A stretch of 64,000 bases of DNA from Arthrobacter crusticola (GCF_004357995.1 NZ_SMTK01000002.1:248001-312000), one strand, 5' to 3'. Numbered from the stretch's first letter, positions 34,997 through 44,090 are shown. Translations and numbers: made by a program. Notes: generated from the sequence alone by a model not told the origin.

Positions 34997-36835
34997 ATGC
35001 AGCTCTCCACGCCGGAACGCCCCAAGCAGCCACTTGCCACCGCACGGTCCGAACTCGACCGCATCACCGAACTGGCCGGGGACCTCGCCGGCCAGTTCGA
35101 GCTGGTCCCGCTCCTCGAACGCGTCCTCGGCCACGCCGTCGCCCTCCTCGGCTGCGAAAGCGGCTCCATCTCGATCGTCCACGAATCCGAGGGCTATTAC
35201 CGCAAGGAAGTGGATCAGGGCGTCGGCTGCCTCGAGGGCCAGACCTTCCCGCTGACCGAAGGCCTCACCGGGCAAATCGTGAAGCGCCGCGGCACCGTGA
35301 TCCTCGACCGCTACGCCTCCGTCCCGACCGGCCACATCTCACCGGACGATCCCCGCTGGGGCAGTGCCGTCATCGGTGTACCCATCTCCTGGGACGGCGG
35401 GATCATCGGCACGTTCGCCATCTTCAGCGACGGCCCCGGCCGGACCTTCACCGCCGCCGATGCGTCGCTTGTGGAACTCTTCGCCAACCACGCTGCCATC
35501 GCCATCATGAATTCCCGGCTCCACAACGCCGCCGCCGGTAGGGAACGCGAAGCGGCTGTTGCCGGGGAACGAGAGCGGGCGGTGCGCGATGTCCACGAGA
35601 CGATCGGCCGCTCCCTCGGTTCCCTGCTGCTCCATCTCGACCGTGCGGACAAGGCCACCCCCGCCGGTTCGCCGGCAACCCAGCACATCGATTCCGCCCG
35701 AGTCCTGGCCCACGAAGCCCTCTTCGACACCCGGCGCACGGTGCTCGGGCTTGGTCCGTCCAGCCTCGCCGGCAAAACCCTGGAGGAAGCCGTCCGCAGT
35801 GAACTGAAACGGGTGGAGGCCACCTCCTCCCTCGACGCCACGCTCTCGGTGGTCGGGCAACCCCACGACCTCGCGGCCGAGGTGGCCCACCAGGTGTTCA
35901 TGATCGTGCAGGAAGCCGTGGGCAACGTCGTCGCGCACGCCCACGCCGGCATCTGCCGGGTGGGCCTGTTCTACAACGCCGCCGGAATCACCGCCGTCAT
36001 CGAGGACAACGGCCGCGGGTTCGACGCCGCCGCGAAGCGCGGAACGGAAGGGTCGCCGTCGTCATCGGCCTCCCTCGGACTCCATGGGATGGCGGCCCGC
36101 GCGCACTACCTGCGCGGCGAGCTCTCCATCGACTCGACGCCGGGTTGGGGCACGAGCGTGCGCGCGGAAGTGCCGTACTCCGCGAGCGGTGAAGTGTCCC
36201 GTGAGCGGTGGCAGGTCTTGGTCGCCTGCGTCCAGCCGATGGTGCGGGCGGGCCTGGTGCGCCTGCTCGAGACCTCCGAACCGTCGGTGCAGGTGATGGG
36301 GGAGCCAGGCAGCCTCGAGGATCTCGTGGAGTCAATCTCGCTGCTGCAGCCGGATATGATCGTGCTCGACTGGGACCTCCTGGAGCAGTACACCGCCGCC
36401 CGGCAAACGGGGTCAGCGGAGGACCCCGTCGACCGGCCCGTGGTGGCAGTCGTGGATTCTCCGACACTCGATCAGCTGCGGCTGGCCGCGGCGTCGGGGG
36501 TGCGGGGATTCCTCTCAAGTAAGTCGACGCCGGCCGAAGTGGCCCGCGTGGTGGTCGCCGCCGCCCGCGGTGATGCCCTCCTCGACGGCGCCGTGTTCAC
36601 CCGCTTCACCGAAGCACACGGGAACGCCGCGGCGCAGGAGGAGCGGAGCGTCCGCCTGACAGCCCGCGAACTCGAAGTCCGCGACCTGCTGGGGCAGGGC
36701 CTGGCCGACAAACAGATCGCCTCCCGGCTTGCCATTTCGGTGAAGACCGTCGAGAAGCATGTGGGCGCGATGCTGCGGAAGACCGGTGCCCGCAACCGCA
36801 CCATGCTCGTCGGCCTGCAGCACCAGAGCCAGTAG
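34997..36835 (+). CDS. Single-chain GAF-histidine kinase-receiver-LuxR regulator
   Basis: 612 aa. The GAF domain spans about 20-175 (LTEGLTGQIVKRRGTVILDR, VPISWDGGIIGTFAIFSD). A HisKA_3-type helix has His200 in RAVRDVHETIGRSL, and the HATPase has QEAVGNVVAHA and IEDNGRGFD (about 305-395). A NarL-like receiver follows (about 405-530) and a LuxR helix-turn-helix (about 550-605, LTARELEVRDLLGQGLADKQ). In the receiver the acidic pair of normal NarL proteins is replaced (VLVACVQPMVRAG), although an Asp remains in IVLDWD, so phosphotransfer to it is doubtful. The start MQLSTP at 34997 is a best guess; the frame is open to 34823. It is upstream of the aldolase/Dha operon and a natural candidate to control it. 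Confidence 0.85.
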   Translation: MQLSTPERPKQPLATARSELDRITELAGDLAGQFELVPLLERVLGHAVALLGCESGSISIVHESEGYYRKEVDQGVGCLEGQTFPLTEGLTGQIVKRRGTVILDRYASVPTGHISPDDPRWGSAVIGVPISWDGGIIGTFAIFSDGPGRTFTAADASLVELFANHAAIAIMNSRLHNAAAGREREAAVAGERERAVRDVHETIGRSLGSLLLHLDRADKATPAGSPATQHIDSARVLAHEALFDTRRTVLGLGPSSLAGKTLEEAVRSELKRVEATSSLDATLSVVGQPHDLAAEVAHQVFMIVQEAVGNVVAHAHAGICRVGLFYNAAGITAVIEDNGRGFDAAAKRGTEGSPSSSASLGLHGMAARAHYLRGELSIDSTPGWGTSVRAEVPYSASGEVSRERWQVLVACVQPMVRAGLVRLLETSEPSVQVMGEPGSLEDLVESISLLQPDMIVLDWDLLEQYTAARQTGSAEDPVDRPVVAVVDSPTLDQLRLAAASGVRGFLSSKSTPAEVARVVVAAARGDALLDGAVFTRFTEAHGNAAAQEERSVRLTARELEVRDLLGQGLADKQIASRLAISVKTVEKHVGAMLRKTGARNRTMLVGLQHQSQ

Positions 36836-36849
36836 GCGGGGTCAGCGGC

Positions 36850-37269
36850 TCAGAAGGCGGCAGCTCCCGCCGAGGCGACCTCCTGGTCCTGCTCGATGGT
36901 GCCGGTGGACACCCCGATGGCACCCATGATGCTGCCGTCGCGGACCAGCGGAATGCCTCCGGGGAACACCGCGAGGCGGCCGCCGTGCGCATCACTCAGC
37001 CCGAAGATCGGCCCGTCGTGACGGGTGGCCTCCTGCAGGTCACCGGTCTCGCTCTGGAAGGCGATGGACGTGTAGGCCTTGTTGATCGCGATGGTGATGC
37101 TGCCGATGTTTGCGCCGTCCATCCGGAGATGCGCCTTGAGGTTCCCACCGGCGTCGACGACGGCAATGTCCATCGGCTGGCCGATCTCGGAGGCTTTCGC
37201 CGCGGCGGCGTCGATGACGCGGCGGGCTTCCTCGGCGGTGACGGTTTCGAGTACTGATCCTTTAGCCAT
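36850..37269 (-). CDS. GlcG/HbpS-family protein
   Basis: 139 aa of the DUF336 (GlcG/HbpS) family. The pattern is MDIAVVDAGGNLKAHLRMDG, AYTSIAFQSETGDLQEA, GGRLAVFPGGIPLVRDG and a C-terminal IGAIGVSTGT-like stretch (MGAIGVSTGTIEQDQEVAS). Members bind haem or small ligands and are often encoded in diol, glycolate or polyol catabolic operons. The ATG at 37269 follows GAAGGAA. It is convergent with the kinase-regulator (14-nt gap) and divergent from the aldolase operon, sharing its promoter region. Confidence 0.88.
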   Translation of the reverse strand: MAKGSVLETVTAEEARRVIDAAAAKASEIGQPMDIAVVDAGGNLKAHLRMDGANIGSITIAINKAYTSIAFQSETGDLQEATRHDGPIFGLSDAHGGRLAVFPGGIPLVRDGSIMGAIGVSTGTIEQDQEVASAGAAAF

Positions 37270-37359
37270 GGTTTCCTTCAATGTCGAAGTGGGGGTTGGT
37301 GGCGGGACAGCCGCGCCCAACTCAACCATCGATGCCTGCCGCTGGCGAGGTGGTGATTA

Positions 37360-37388
37360 CCCCCAGCGACAGGGGAGGGGAACCCCCC
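37360..37388. promoter_or_regulatory. C/G-run palindromes upstream of the aldolase operon
   Basis: CCCC (37361-37364) faces GGGG (37372-37375) across 7 nt, and GGGG-AA-CCCC (37377-37386) is a perfect 10-bp palindrome right after. They lie 60-90 nt before the aldolase start in the region shared with the divergent DUF336 gene. Such G/C-box palindromes are typical of NarL/LuxR-type regulators, and the adjacent 612-aa regulator is the obvious candidate (inference). Confidence 0.45.
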
Positions 37389-37447
37389 ATACCGGCCCGC
37401 CCGGAGCGGTCCTACCGTGGGAGGCAGCCTAGCCAGGAGGATTCGTT

Positions 37448-38311
37448 GTGGCCGTTGTACCCCTGAAAGACATCGTTGGTCCGGCATTCGAGCAGCGGTA
37501 CGGCGTGCCCGCGATCAACATCTTCAATGACCTCACAATGGAGGGAGTGCTGGCCGGCGCGGTCGAAGCGAACTCGCCGGTGATCCTGCAGACCTCGGTG
37601 AAAACCGTGCGCAGCATCGGGTCCCGCGTGCTCTTCGACATGTGGCAGTCCCTGACCCGCGGCATTGAAGTACCCGTGACGCTGCACCTTGACCACTGCC
37701 CAGACCGCGCCGTCGTCACCGAATGCCTGAAGGCCGGCTGGAACTCGGTGCTCTTCGACGCGTCCGAGCTCCCGGTCGAGGAGAACCAGCGGCAGACCAT
37801 CGAGGTCGTCGCCGAGGCCCGCAGCTACGGCGCCCAGGTGGAGGGGGAGATTGAGGCCATCACCGGCGTCGAGGACGACCACGGCTCCGACGAGGTCTCC
37901 AAGCAGCAGAGCCTCGATACGGCGCTCGCCTTCATCGACGCAACGGGAATCGACGTCTTCGCCCCGTCGATCGGCAACGCCCACGGCAGCTACAAGGCCG
38001 CACCCGTGCTCGACGTCGAACGCGTCACCCAGATCGTTGAGGCCCGCAATGTCCCGATCGCGCTGCACGGCGGCAGCGGCCTGAGCAGCGAGCAGTTCGC
38101 CGACCTCATCGCCCGTGGGTGCGCGAAGGTCAACATCTCCACCGCGCTCAAGGAAACCTACATGCAGTCAAGCCTTGCCTTCCTAAAGCAGGCGGAGCAG
38201 AACAACAAGTGGGATCCGCCGTCGCTGTTCAAAGCCACGCGTGCGGACGTGCTCGCCCTGGTCACGGGCCTCTGCACGCAGTTCGGCAGCGCCGGCAAGG
38301 GAGGGCGCTGA
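37448..38311 (+). CDS. Class II (zinc) fructose/tagatose-bisphosphate-type aldolase
   Basis: 287 aa. Class II aldolase landmarks: GVPAINIFNDLTMEGVLAGA, the zinc-ligand region TLHLDHCPD (His after HLD), EGEIEAITGVEDDHG, the second ligand in PSIGNAHGSYK and the third in IALHGGSGLSSEQ, then KVNISTALK. It splits a ketose (bis)phosphate into dihydroxyacetone phosphate or a related triose and an aldehyde. Starts at GTG with AGGAGG upstream. First gene of aldolase-HAD-DhaL-DhaK. Confidence 0.9.
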   Translation: MAVVPLKDIVGPAFEQRYGVPAINIFNDLTMEGVLAGAVEANSPVILQTSVKTVRSIGSRVLFDMWQSLTRGIEVPVTLHLDHCPDRAVVTECLKAGWNSVLFDASELPVEENQRQTIEVVAEARSYGAQVEGEIEAITGVEDDHGSDEVSKQQSLDTALAFIDATGIDVFAPSIGNAHGSYKAAPVLDVERVTQIVEARNVPIALHGGSGLSSEQFADLIARGCAKVNISTALKETYMQSSLAFLKQAEQNNKWDPPSLFKATRADVLALVTGLCTQFGSAGKGGR

Positions 38312-38313
38312 GC

Positions 38314-39132
38314 ATGCCCACGCTCATCTTCGACTGCGACGGCGTGCTCGCCGACACCGAACAGTACGGCCATCTGCCCGCCTTCAACCAGACCTTCGGC
38401 GACTTCAACGTTCCCGTGCAGTGGAGCGTTGAGGACTACGCCGAGAAGGTGAAGATCGGCGGCGGCAAGGAACGTATGCGCAGCATCCTCACCCCGGAGC
38501 TGGCGCGGGACCTGGGCCTGAAGGACGAGGCCGCCATCGACGCCGCGATCCTCGCCTGGCATAAGCGGAAGACCGAGGTCTACAAGGAACTGGTTGCGAG
38601 CGGCGTCATGCCCGGCCGGCCGGGGATCGCGCGGATCGTGAAGGAAGCCTCCGACGCAGGCTGGACCCTCGCCGTCGCCTCGACCTCCGCGGAACCCGCC
38701 GTCCGTGCGGTCCTCACGCACGCTGTCGGGGACGACCTCGCAGCGCACTTCTCGGTGTTCGCCGGGGACATCGTGCCCGCCAAGAAGCCCGCGCCGGACA
38801 TCTACCTGCTGGCCCTGAAGGAACTTGGGGTATCCGTTGCCGACACCATCGTTGTGGAGGACAGCGGCAACGGGCTGCGCGCATCCCTGGCCGCCGGGCT
38901 CCGCACCGTCGTTACGGTGAGCGGCTTCACCCGCGAGGAGGACTTCACCGGTGCCTCCCTCGTGGTCAGCTCCCTCGGCGAGTCCGAGGGCGAGCAGGCC
39001 GAGGTACTCGCGAACCCCTTCGGCGCGGACGTTCCCGGCGTCGTCACCCTCGCCACGCTGCAGGTGCTGCTGGCGCATCCCGGACCCGGCGGAACGGACT
39101 CCGCCCCAACCACCGATACGGAGACACCATGA
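38314..39132 (+). CDS. HAD-superfamily phosphatase/phosphoglucomutase-like
   Basis: 272 aa. HAD motif I is IFDCDGVLADTE (Asp nucleophile in DCDGV), motif II VASTSAEPAV, motif III Lys in PAKKPAPDIY and motif IV VVEDSGNGLRAS. The cap resembles CbbY-type enzymes that dephosphorylate or isomerise sugar phosphates. ATG at 38314 is 2 nt after the aldolase stop and the end overlaps dhaL as ATGA. The last ~60 residues beyond the HAD core are an extra C-terminal segment. The substrate is probably a phosphorylated sugar intermediate or dead-end of the pathway. Confidence 0.88.
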   Translation: MPTLIFDCDGVLADTEQYGHLPAFNQTFGDFNVPVQWSVEDYAEKVKIGGGKERMRSILTPELARDLGLKDEAAIDAAILAWHKRKTEVYKELVASGVMPGRPGIARIVKEASDAGWTLAVASTSAEPAVRAVLTHAVGDDLAAHFSVFAGDIVPAKKPAPDIYLLALKELGVSVADTIVVEDSGNGLRASLAAGLRTVVTVSGFTREEDFTGASLVVSSLGESEGEQAEVLANPFGADVPGVVTLATLQVLLAHPGPGGTDSAPTTDTETP

Positions 39133-39761
39133 CAGCGACCGATCTCGCCGACGTCGAATACGTTGTGCGCACCCTTGCGGCCACCGCGGTGGAGAAGGAA
39201 AAAGAATTCGGGGACCTCGACGCCGTGGTCGGCGACGGCGACCTCGGCTACTCCCTGGCCCGCGGCTTTGAGAAGGTGCTGACCGACTGGGACTCGCTGA
39301 AGCGCGACGACGTCGCCACCTTCCTCCAGCAGATCGCCCTGGTCATTTCGAGCCGGATCGGCGGGACCTCGGGTCCGCTGTGGGGAACGGCGTTCCTCCG
39401 GGCCTCGGCGGCCGCGAAGGCCGTGGACACCATCGACGGCACCGCCGTCGTCGCCATGCTGCGCGGGGCCACGGACGGCATTAAGACGCGCGGCAATGCC
39501 GACCTCGGTGACAAGACGCTGCTCGATGCCCTGGTCCCGGCCACCGACGAGCTCGAACGGCAGATTGCGGCCGGTGCGTCGCCCGAGGAGTGCCGCAAGG
39601 CCTTCGCGGCGAAGACCCGCGAATGCGCCGATGCCACGTCGAAGCTCGAGGCGAAGCGGGGCCGCGCCAGCTACAGCGGGGAACGCAGCATCGGTTCGCC
39701 CGACGCCGGCGCCGTCGCGGTCGCGATCCTGATCGAGCGCATCGTGGCCGACTGGCCCTGA
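39129..39761 (+). CDS. dhaL: Dihydroxyacetone kinase, ADP/ATP-binding subunit L
   Basis: 210 aa. The metal-nucleotide loop is DAVVGDGDLGYSLARG (GDGD Asp residues, with Leu where GDGDTG is common). It also has SSRIGGTSGPLWGTAFLRAS and the C-terminal GRASYSGERSIGSPDAGAVA that closes the nucleotide site. It supplies the phosphoryl group to the DhaK-bound ketose. Translationally coupled to the HAD gene; dhaK follows 43 nt later. No dhaM (PTS donor) is in the cluster. Confidence 0.93.
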   Translation: MTATDLADVEYVVRTLAATAVEKEKEFGDLDAVVGDGDLGYSLARGFEKVLTDWDSLKRDDVATFLQQIALVISSRIGGTSGPLWGTAFLRASAAAKAVDTIDGTAVVAMLRGATDGIKTRGNADLGDKTLLDALVPATDELERQIAAGASPEECRKAFAAKTRECADATSKLEAKRGRASYSGERSIGSPDAGAVAVAILIERIVADWP

Positions 39762-39804
39762 GTTTCCCGAACAGCCCGATCCAACCCAACGATGTGGAGG
39801 ACTC

Positions 39805-40800
39805 ATGAAGAAATTCGTCAATGACCCGCAGCAGTTTGTCCCGGAGATGCTCGAGGGCCTGGCGCTCGCGAACCCGGACACCCTGAAGTATGTGCCCGAG
39901 TACAACCTCATCATGCGCGCCGACGGGCCCGACCAGGGCAAGGTGTCGATCGTGCAGGGCTCGGGGTCGGGGCATGAGCCGGCACACGTGATGATCGTGG
40001 GCAAGGGCATGCTCGACGCCGCGTGCCCCGGCGATGTGTTCGCCGCGCCGCCGTTCGACTACGTGTATGAGACCACCAAGCTGATGGCATCACCCAAGGG
40101 TGTGCTGCTGCTGGTCAACAACTACACCGGCGACAAGATGGTGTTCGAGATGGCACAGGAGATGTCCTCGGCCGACGGCATCGAGGTTCGGACCCTGTTC
40201 ATCAACGACGATGTCTCCGTCGAGGATTCCACCTACACCATCGGCCGCCGCGGGGTGGCGGGCAATTTCTTCGTCATCAAGGCCGTGGCCGCCGCCGCGG
40301 AGCGCGGGGCGGACCTTGACGAGGTCATCCGGATCGGCGAGAAGGTGAACTCGGTGACCCGCACCATGGGCGTTGCCCTCACCGCGTGCACCCCGCCGGC
40401 GAAGGGCAGCCCGCTGTTCGACCTGGGCGAGGATGAAATCGAGATGGGCGTCGGCATCCATGGCGAGCCGGGCCGGCGCCGGGCAAAGATGATGCCGGCG
40501 AACGAGATCGTCGAGGAGATCCTGGGCCCCGTGGTCAAGGATCTGCCCTTCGGCGACGGTGACCGGGTCGCGCTCATGGTCAACGGCCTCGGCGGCACCC
40601 CGATCAGCGAGCTGTATCTGCTGTACGGGCAGGCGCACAAGCGCCTGGCGGAGCAGGGCATCAGTGTGGGCCGCAGCTATGTGGGGGAGTACTGCACCTC
40701 GCTGGACATGGCAGGTGCCTCGATCACCCTGGTGAAGCTCGACGAGGAGATTGAGTCGCTGCTGATGGATCCGGCGGAGATTCCGATCCGGGTGTTCTAG
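39805..40800 (+). CDS. dhaK: Dihydroxyacetone kinase, substrate-binding subunit K
   Basis: 331 aa. GSGSGHEPAHVMIVGKGMLD (His57 region) and the His219 in EMGVGIHGEPGRRRAK that covalently binds the ketose as a hemiaminal are both present, as is LLLVNNYTGDKMVFEMA. It phosphorylates dihydroxyacetone or a longer ketose such as erythrulose. The aldolase and HAD phosphatase in the same operon make a C4/C5 ketose pathway as likely as glycerol catabolism. GGAGG stands before the ATG. Confidence 0.93.
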   Translation: MKKFVNDPQQFVPEMLEGLALANPDTLKYVPEYNLIMRADGPDQGKVSIVQGSGSGHEPAHVMIVGKGMLDAACPGDVFAAPPFDYVYETTKLMASPKGVLLLVNNYTGDKMVFEMAQEMSSADGIEVRTLFINDDVSVEDSTYTIGRRGVAGNFFVIKAVAAAAERGADLDEVIRIGEKVNSVTRTMGVALTACTPPAKGSPLFDLGEDEIEMGVGIHGEPGRRRAKMMPANEIVEEILGPVVKDLPFGDGDRVALMVNGLGGTPISELYLLYGQAHKRLAEQGISVGRSYVGEYCTSLDMAGASITLVKLDEEIESLLMDPAEIPIRVF

Positions 40801-40813
40801 AGGTTTGATGCGC

Positions 40814-40854
40814 GACGGCGGGGCCCGGCACCTTTGGATGCCTGCCCCGCCGTC
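40814..40854. terminator. Hairpin between dhaK and the convergent exporter operon
   Basis: An 11-bp stem GACGGCGGGGC / GCCCCGCCGTC with a 19-nt loop sits between the two convergent stops (40800 and 40874). It probably terminates in both directions. Confidence 0.7.
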
Positions 40855-40873
40855 ACGCGTGCATGGCATTGGC

Positions 40874-41752
40874 TCAGGTCAGGATGTCCTTGGTGCTGAA
40901 TCGCCCGTAGGCCAAGGCCCCGAACACCGCCATATAGCCAAGCTGCAGCAGCGCGTTGTCGCCGAAGGACTGCCACGCGATCGGATCCCGCAGGAGGTCC
41001 CCGAAATCGAACCAGTAATGGGTGAACAGCCACGGGTGCATCCACTCAAGCTGCGGCAGCGCGCCAAGGATCTGCGAGACGGCGGCCAGGGCCGCGGTCG
41101 CCGCCATGGCACCCACGGGAACCGAGGTGAGGGTGGAGATGAACAACCCGATCGCGCTCAAGCCGAGCAGGGACATTGTCACGTAAAGCGCCAGCAGCAG
41201 CAGGCGCACCGCGTAGCCGCCAAAGCTTACGGTTGTCCCGGAGAGCAGTGCCACCGGGCCGATGGGAAACAGTGCGGCCCCGATCAGCGCCCCCGTCGTC
41301 ACCACCGTCAGCGTCGCAACGAGGCAGAACACCGCCGCCCCCGCGTACTTCACCAGCAGCAGCCGCACCCGCCCGGCCGGCGCGACCAGCAGGTACCGCA
41401 GCGTGCCCAGGTTGGCCTCGCCCGCGATGGTATCCCCGGCCACCACGCCGATGGTCAGCGGCAGGAACAGTGGAATCGACACGGTCAGTGCGGTCAGCGA
41501 CACGAAGAGCCCGTTCTGGGTGATGCTCGCCAGGAAGGCCGGTCCGCGCCCGGGCTCGGGCCCCTCGGAGAGCCGCACCACCACCGCGATGAGGATCGGG
41601 ATCGCCGCAAGGGCGGCCAGCATGGCCCAGGTGCGACGGCGGCGGAACAGCACCGAGATCTCGGAGCCCAGCAGCGCACGGCCAGCGAAGGGGCGGGCCC
41701 GCAAGACGCCGTCGTGCGCGGACGGGGGAGGAGAGAGGGATTCAGCCGGCAA
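40874..41752 (-). CDS. ABC-2 type exporter permease
   Basis: 292 aa with six hydrophobic segments (for example MLAALAAIPILIAVVVRL, GLFVSLTALTVSIPLFLPLT, AVFCLVATLTVVTTGALIGA) and DTIAGEANLGTLRYLLVAPA, the pattern of ABC-2 membrane subunits. It starts at TTG and overlaps the end of the ATPase gene by 11 nt. With the ATPase it forms an exporter of unknown substrate, possibly lipid, peptide or antibiotic. Confidence 0.88.
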   Translation of the reverse strand: MPAESLSPPPSAHDGVLRARPFAGRALLGSEISVLFRRRRTWAMLAALAAIPILIAVVVRLSEGPEPGRGPAFLASITQNGLFVSLTALTVSIPLFLPLTIGVVAGDTIAGEANLGTLRYLLVAPAGRVRLLLVKYAGAAVFCLVATLTVVTTGALIGAALFPIGPVALLSGTTVSFGGYAVRLLLLALYVTMSLLGLSAIGLFISTLTSVPVGAMAATAALAAVSQILGALPQLEWMHPWLFTHYWFDFGDLLRDPIAWQSFGDNALLQLGYMAVFGALAYGRFSTKDILT

Positions 41753-42722
41753 CGTCGAACCCCTCTCCGGTCAATGCCACGAAGCGTTCCTCGAGAGAGG
41801 CTCCGCTCACGGTGAAGCCGCGGACGCGCACGTCCGCCCGGACCAGTGCCGCGTTCACAGTCTCCGGCTGGAGGCCATTGAGGGTGAGTTCGGCCGTCAC
41901 GACGTCATCCCGGCCGCCGGTCTCCGGGCTCAGCCCGAGGGACTCGAGCACCCGGCGGGCCGCGCCCGGATCGGGGGTGAGGACCCGCACGTGGGCCGTG
42001 CCCTGCGCCCGTAGTTCGTCGAGGGTGCCTTGGGCGACCAGTCGTCCGGCGCTCATGACGGCGATCTGGTCGCACATCTGCTCCACCTCGGCCAGCAGGT
42101 GGCTTGAGACGAAGACGGTGGTGCCGCCGTCGGCCAGCGAGCGGATGAGGCTGCGGACCTCACGGGTGCCCTGCGGGTCGAGGCCGTTGCTGGGTTCGTC
42201 GAGGATGAGCAGGTCCCGCGGGGTGAGCAGGGCGTTGGCGATGCCGAGGCGCTGCTTCATGCCGAGCGAATAGGCATGGGCACGCTTCCGGGCAGCATGC
42301 CCGAGGCCCACGCGCTCCAGGGCGGCGTCGACGCGCTTGTTCCGGGTGGCGCGGGAGGTGAGCAGGTCGGCGTCGTCGTACCGCTGAAGGTTCGCCCGGC
42401 CCGAGAGGAACGGGTAGATGGCCGGGCCCTCGACGAGGGCGCCGACGCGGGGCAGGACGTCCCGGGAGGACTCGGGCATGGCGCCGCCGAGCAGCCGGAT
42501 CTCCCCGCTCGAGGCCGCGGCGAGGCCGAGCAGCATGCGGATGGTGGTCGTCTTGCCCGACCCGTTCGGCCCAAGGAAGCCAAAGACCGATCCCCGTGGC
42601 ACCCGAAGGTCGATCTCGTCCACTGCGCGCTGGTGGCCGAAGGTCTTGGTCAGCCCCCGGGTCTCGATGGCCAGCTCGGTGGCGGCCGCACTCACGGGCG
42701 CACCCCAGGCCAGGCCCGACAC
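41742..42722 (-). CDS. ABC exporter, ATP-binding subunit
   Basis: 326 aa (or 317 from the GTG at 42695, which has GGGGTG upstream). Walker A is LGPNGSGKTTTIRMLLGLA, the signature YSLGMKQRLGIANALL, Walker B LLILDEPSNGLDPQGTREVR and switch FVSSHLLAEVEQMCDQIAVM. The C-terminal ~90 residues fit the DUF4162-type tail of ABC-2 ATPases. It energises the permease encoded downstream. The LolA-like gene 35 nt upstream on the same strand may be in the same transcript. Confidence 0.93.
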   Translation of the reverse strand: MSGLAWGAPVSAAATELAIETRGLTKTFGHQRAVDEIDLRVPRGSVFGFLGPNGSGKTTTIRMLLGLAAASSGEIRLLGGAMPESSRDVLPRVGALVEGPAIYPFLSGRANLQRYDDADLLTSRATRNKRVDAALERVGLGHAARKRAHAYSLGMKQRLGIANALLTPRDLLILDEPSNGLDPQGTREVRSLIRSLADGGTTVFVSSHLLAEVEQMCDQIAVMSAGRLVAQGTLDELRAQGTAHVRVLTPDPGAARRVLESLGLSPETGGRDDVVTAELTLNGLQPETVNAALVRADVRVRGFTVSGASLEERFVALTGEGFDVAG

Positions 42723-42756
42723 CGGTCGGTTGCCTGCCCCCGCGGCGCCCCCGGCG

Positions 42757-43839
42757 TCACTGCTGGGAGGCAGCGATCAGCTGGTCGGCACTAACAGCCC
42801 CGGCGAAGACGCGTCCGTCGTCGGCGATGAACACCGTGACCAGCGAGGTCTGCAGGACGCGCCCGCCGTCCACCTGGATGAAGGCCTGCTGCAGCAGGGC
42901 CTGCGCCTCGGCGGCGTCCTCGCTGCTCGGGCTGGCCGTGAAGACATCCGACGCTGAGCCCGCCGGCAGGGCGACAATCGAGCTCCAGCCCTCACCGAGG
43001 ACCCGCGGCTCGGTGCCGGGGTCCCGGTCGGGTGCGTCGTGATCCCGGTGTTCCTTGACCGGCACCTCGGTGACGGTGGTGCCTGCCGGGGGAGCGAACT
43101 CGAAGAGGCTCGCTTGCGGAGCACCGAAATCGATGGTGGAGAAGGCGACTGAGAACGCGGGCTCGGACTGGCCCTGAGCGGCAATGGTGAAGCTCAGGGG
43201 AACGCCGGTCTCGGAATCCACGGCGAGGGATACGGCGCCGACGAGGGTGTCGTCGGTGCTGGGGGTGAGCACAAGTTCGTAGGCGGTGCGGCCGGCCACC
43301 CGGGCGTTGTCGCCCACGGTGATCTCGGTCGACGGGTCGATGGTGGAGAGGAACTTCTCGGCGATCTGACCCGGTGTGTATGCCGCGCCCATCGGGGCCT
43401 CGGCGACTTCCGCCGGACGGACCGCGTGGGCCGCTTCCTGCTCGCGGAAGTCGTAGTACCAGACCTCGTCGTCGTTCAGAGTGACGTTGCGCTCGCCGAG
43501 CCGGTCCTGCACCTGGACCCGTGCCTTGTCGGGCCCGTCGATGGAGACCTGGGCGGTGTGGTCGGCGGTGAGCAACTCGAGGGCCGCGGCCGGACCGTCG
43601 GTGCTTCCGCCGCCTGGGCCCATGGACTGCAGCTCCGGCAGGCCAAGCTCCGAGGACTGCTCAAGGGTGCCGGAGAAGGCGCTGTCTTTGCTGTCGGCGA
43701 CCAGCTCCAGGAGTTCCTGGGCGGTCTTCGCCGGCAGCTTGGGACTCGCCTGCGCGAGGTTGGGCCCGACGACGGACGCCGCCACAATGACCGCCGGGAC
43801 GATGCCGGCGGGAAGCCAACGCTGCCAGTTCTTTGCCAT
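42757..43839 (-). CDS. LolA/DUF2092-like secreted lipoprotein-carrier-type protein
   Basis: 360 aa. The signal peptide is WLPAGIVPAVIVAASVVGPN, ending in AQA. The mature domain resembles LolA/MucB-like half-barrels: FSGTLEQSSELGLPELQSM, NDDEVWYYDFREQEAAHAVR, GRTAYELVLTPSTDDTLVGA and VSLAVDSETGVPLSFTIAAQ. A C-terminal ~110-residue domain follows. Actinobacterial members are extracytoplasmic and often near ABC-2 exporters or anti-sigma genes; the ligand is unknown. Upstream of the exporter genes on the same strand. Confidence 0.8.
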   Translation of the reverse strand: MAKNWQRWLPAGIVPAVIVAASVVGPNLAQASPKLPAKTAQELLELVADSKDSAFSGTLEQSSELGLPELQSMGPGGGSTDGPAAALELLTADHTAQVSIDGPDKARVQVQDRLGERNVTLNDDEVWYYDFREQEAAHAVRPAEVAEAPMGAAYTPGQIAEKFLSTIDPSTEITVGDNARVAGRTAYELVLTPSTDDTLVGAVSLAVDSETGVPLSFTIAAQGQSEPAFSVAFSTIDFGAPQASLFEFAPPAGTTVTEVPVKEHRDHDAPDRDPGTEPRVLGEGWSSIVALPAGSASDVFTASPSSEDAAEAQALLQQAFIQVDGGRVLQTSLVTVFIADDGRVFAGAVSADQLIAASQQ

Positions 43840-44090
43840 GATCGTGCCTTCCGGGTGATTCCCTTACCCCCACGCTCTGTTAACGGTACTCCTGATAGCT
43901 GGGAGGACGCCGTGCATTTCGGGACGGGATTGATCTGGCCTGTAACGGGCACCCATTGGCTCCGGGGCCCTGACCGGAGTACTACAGGTCCAGCATATCG
44001 ACTCAGACTGGCGTGCCACCGAGGCGGATGAGGCAATCAACGAGATCCCAGACGGTTGGTTGCCGTGACTGCTCCCAGCCGGGGGCCGAT

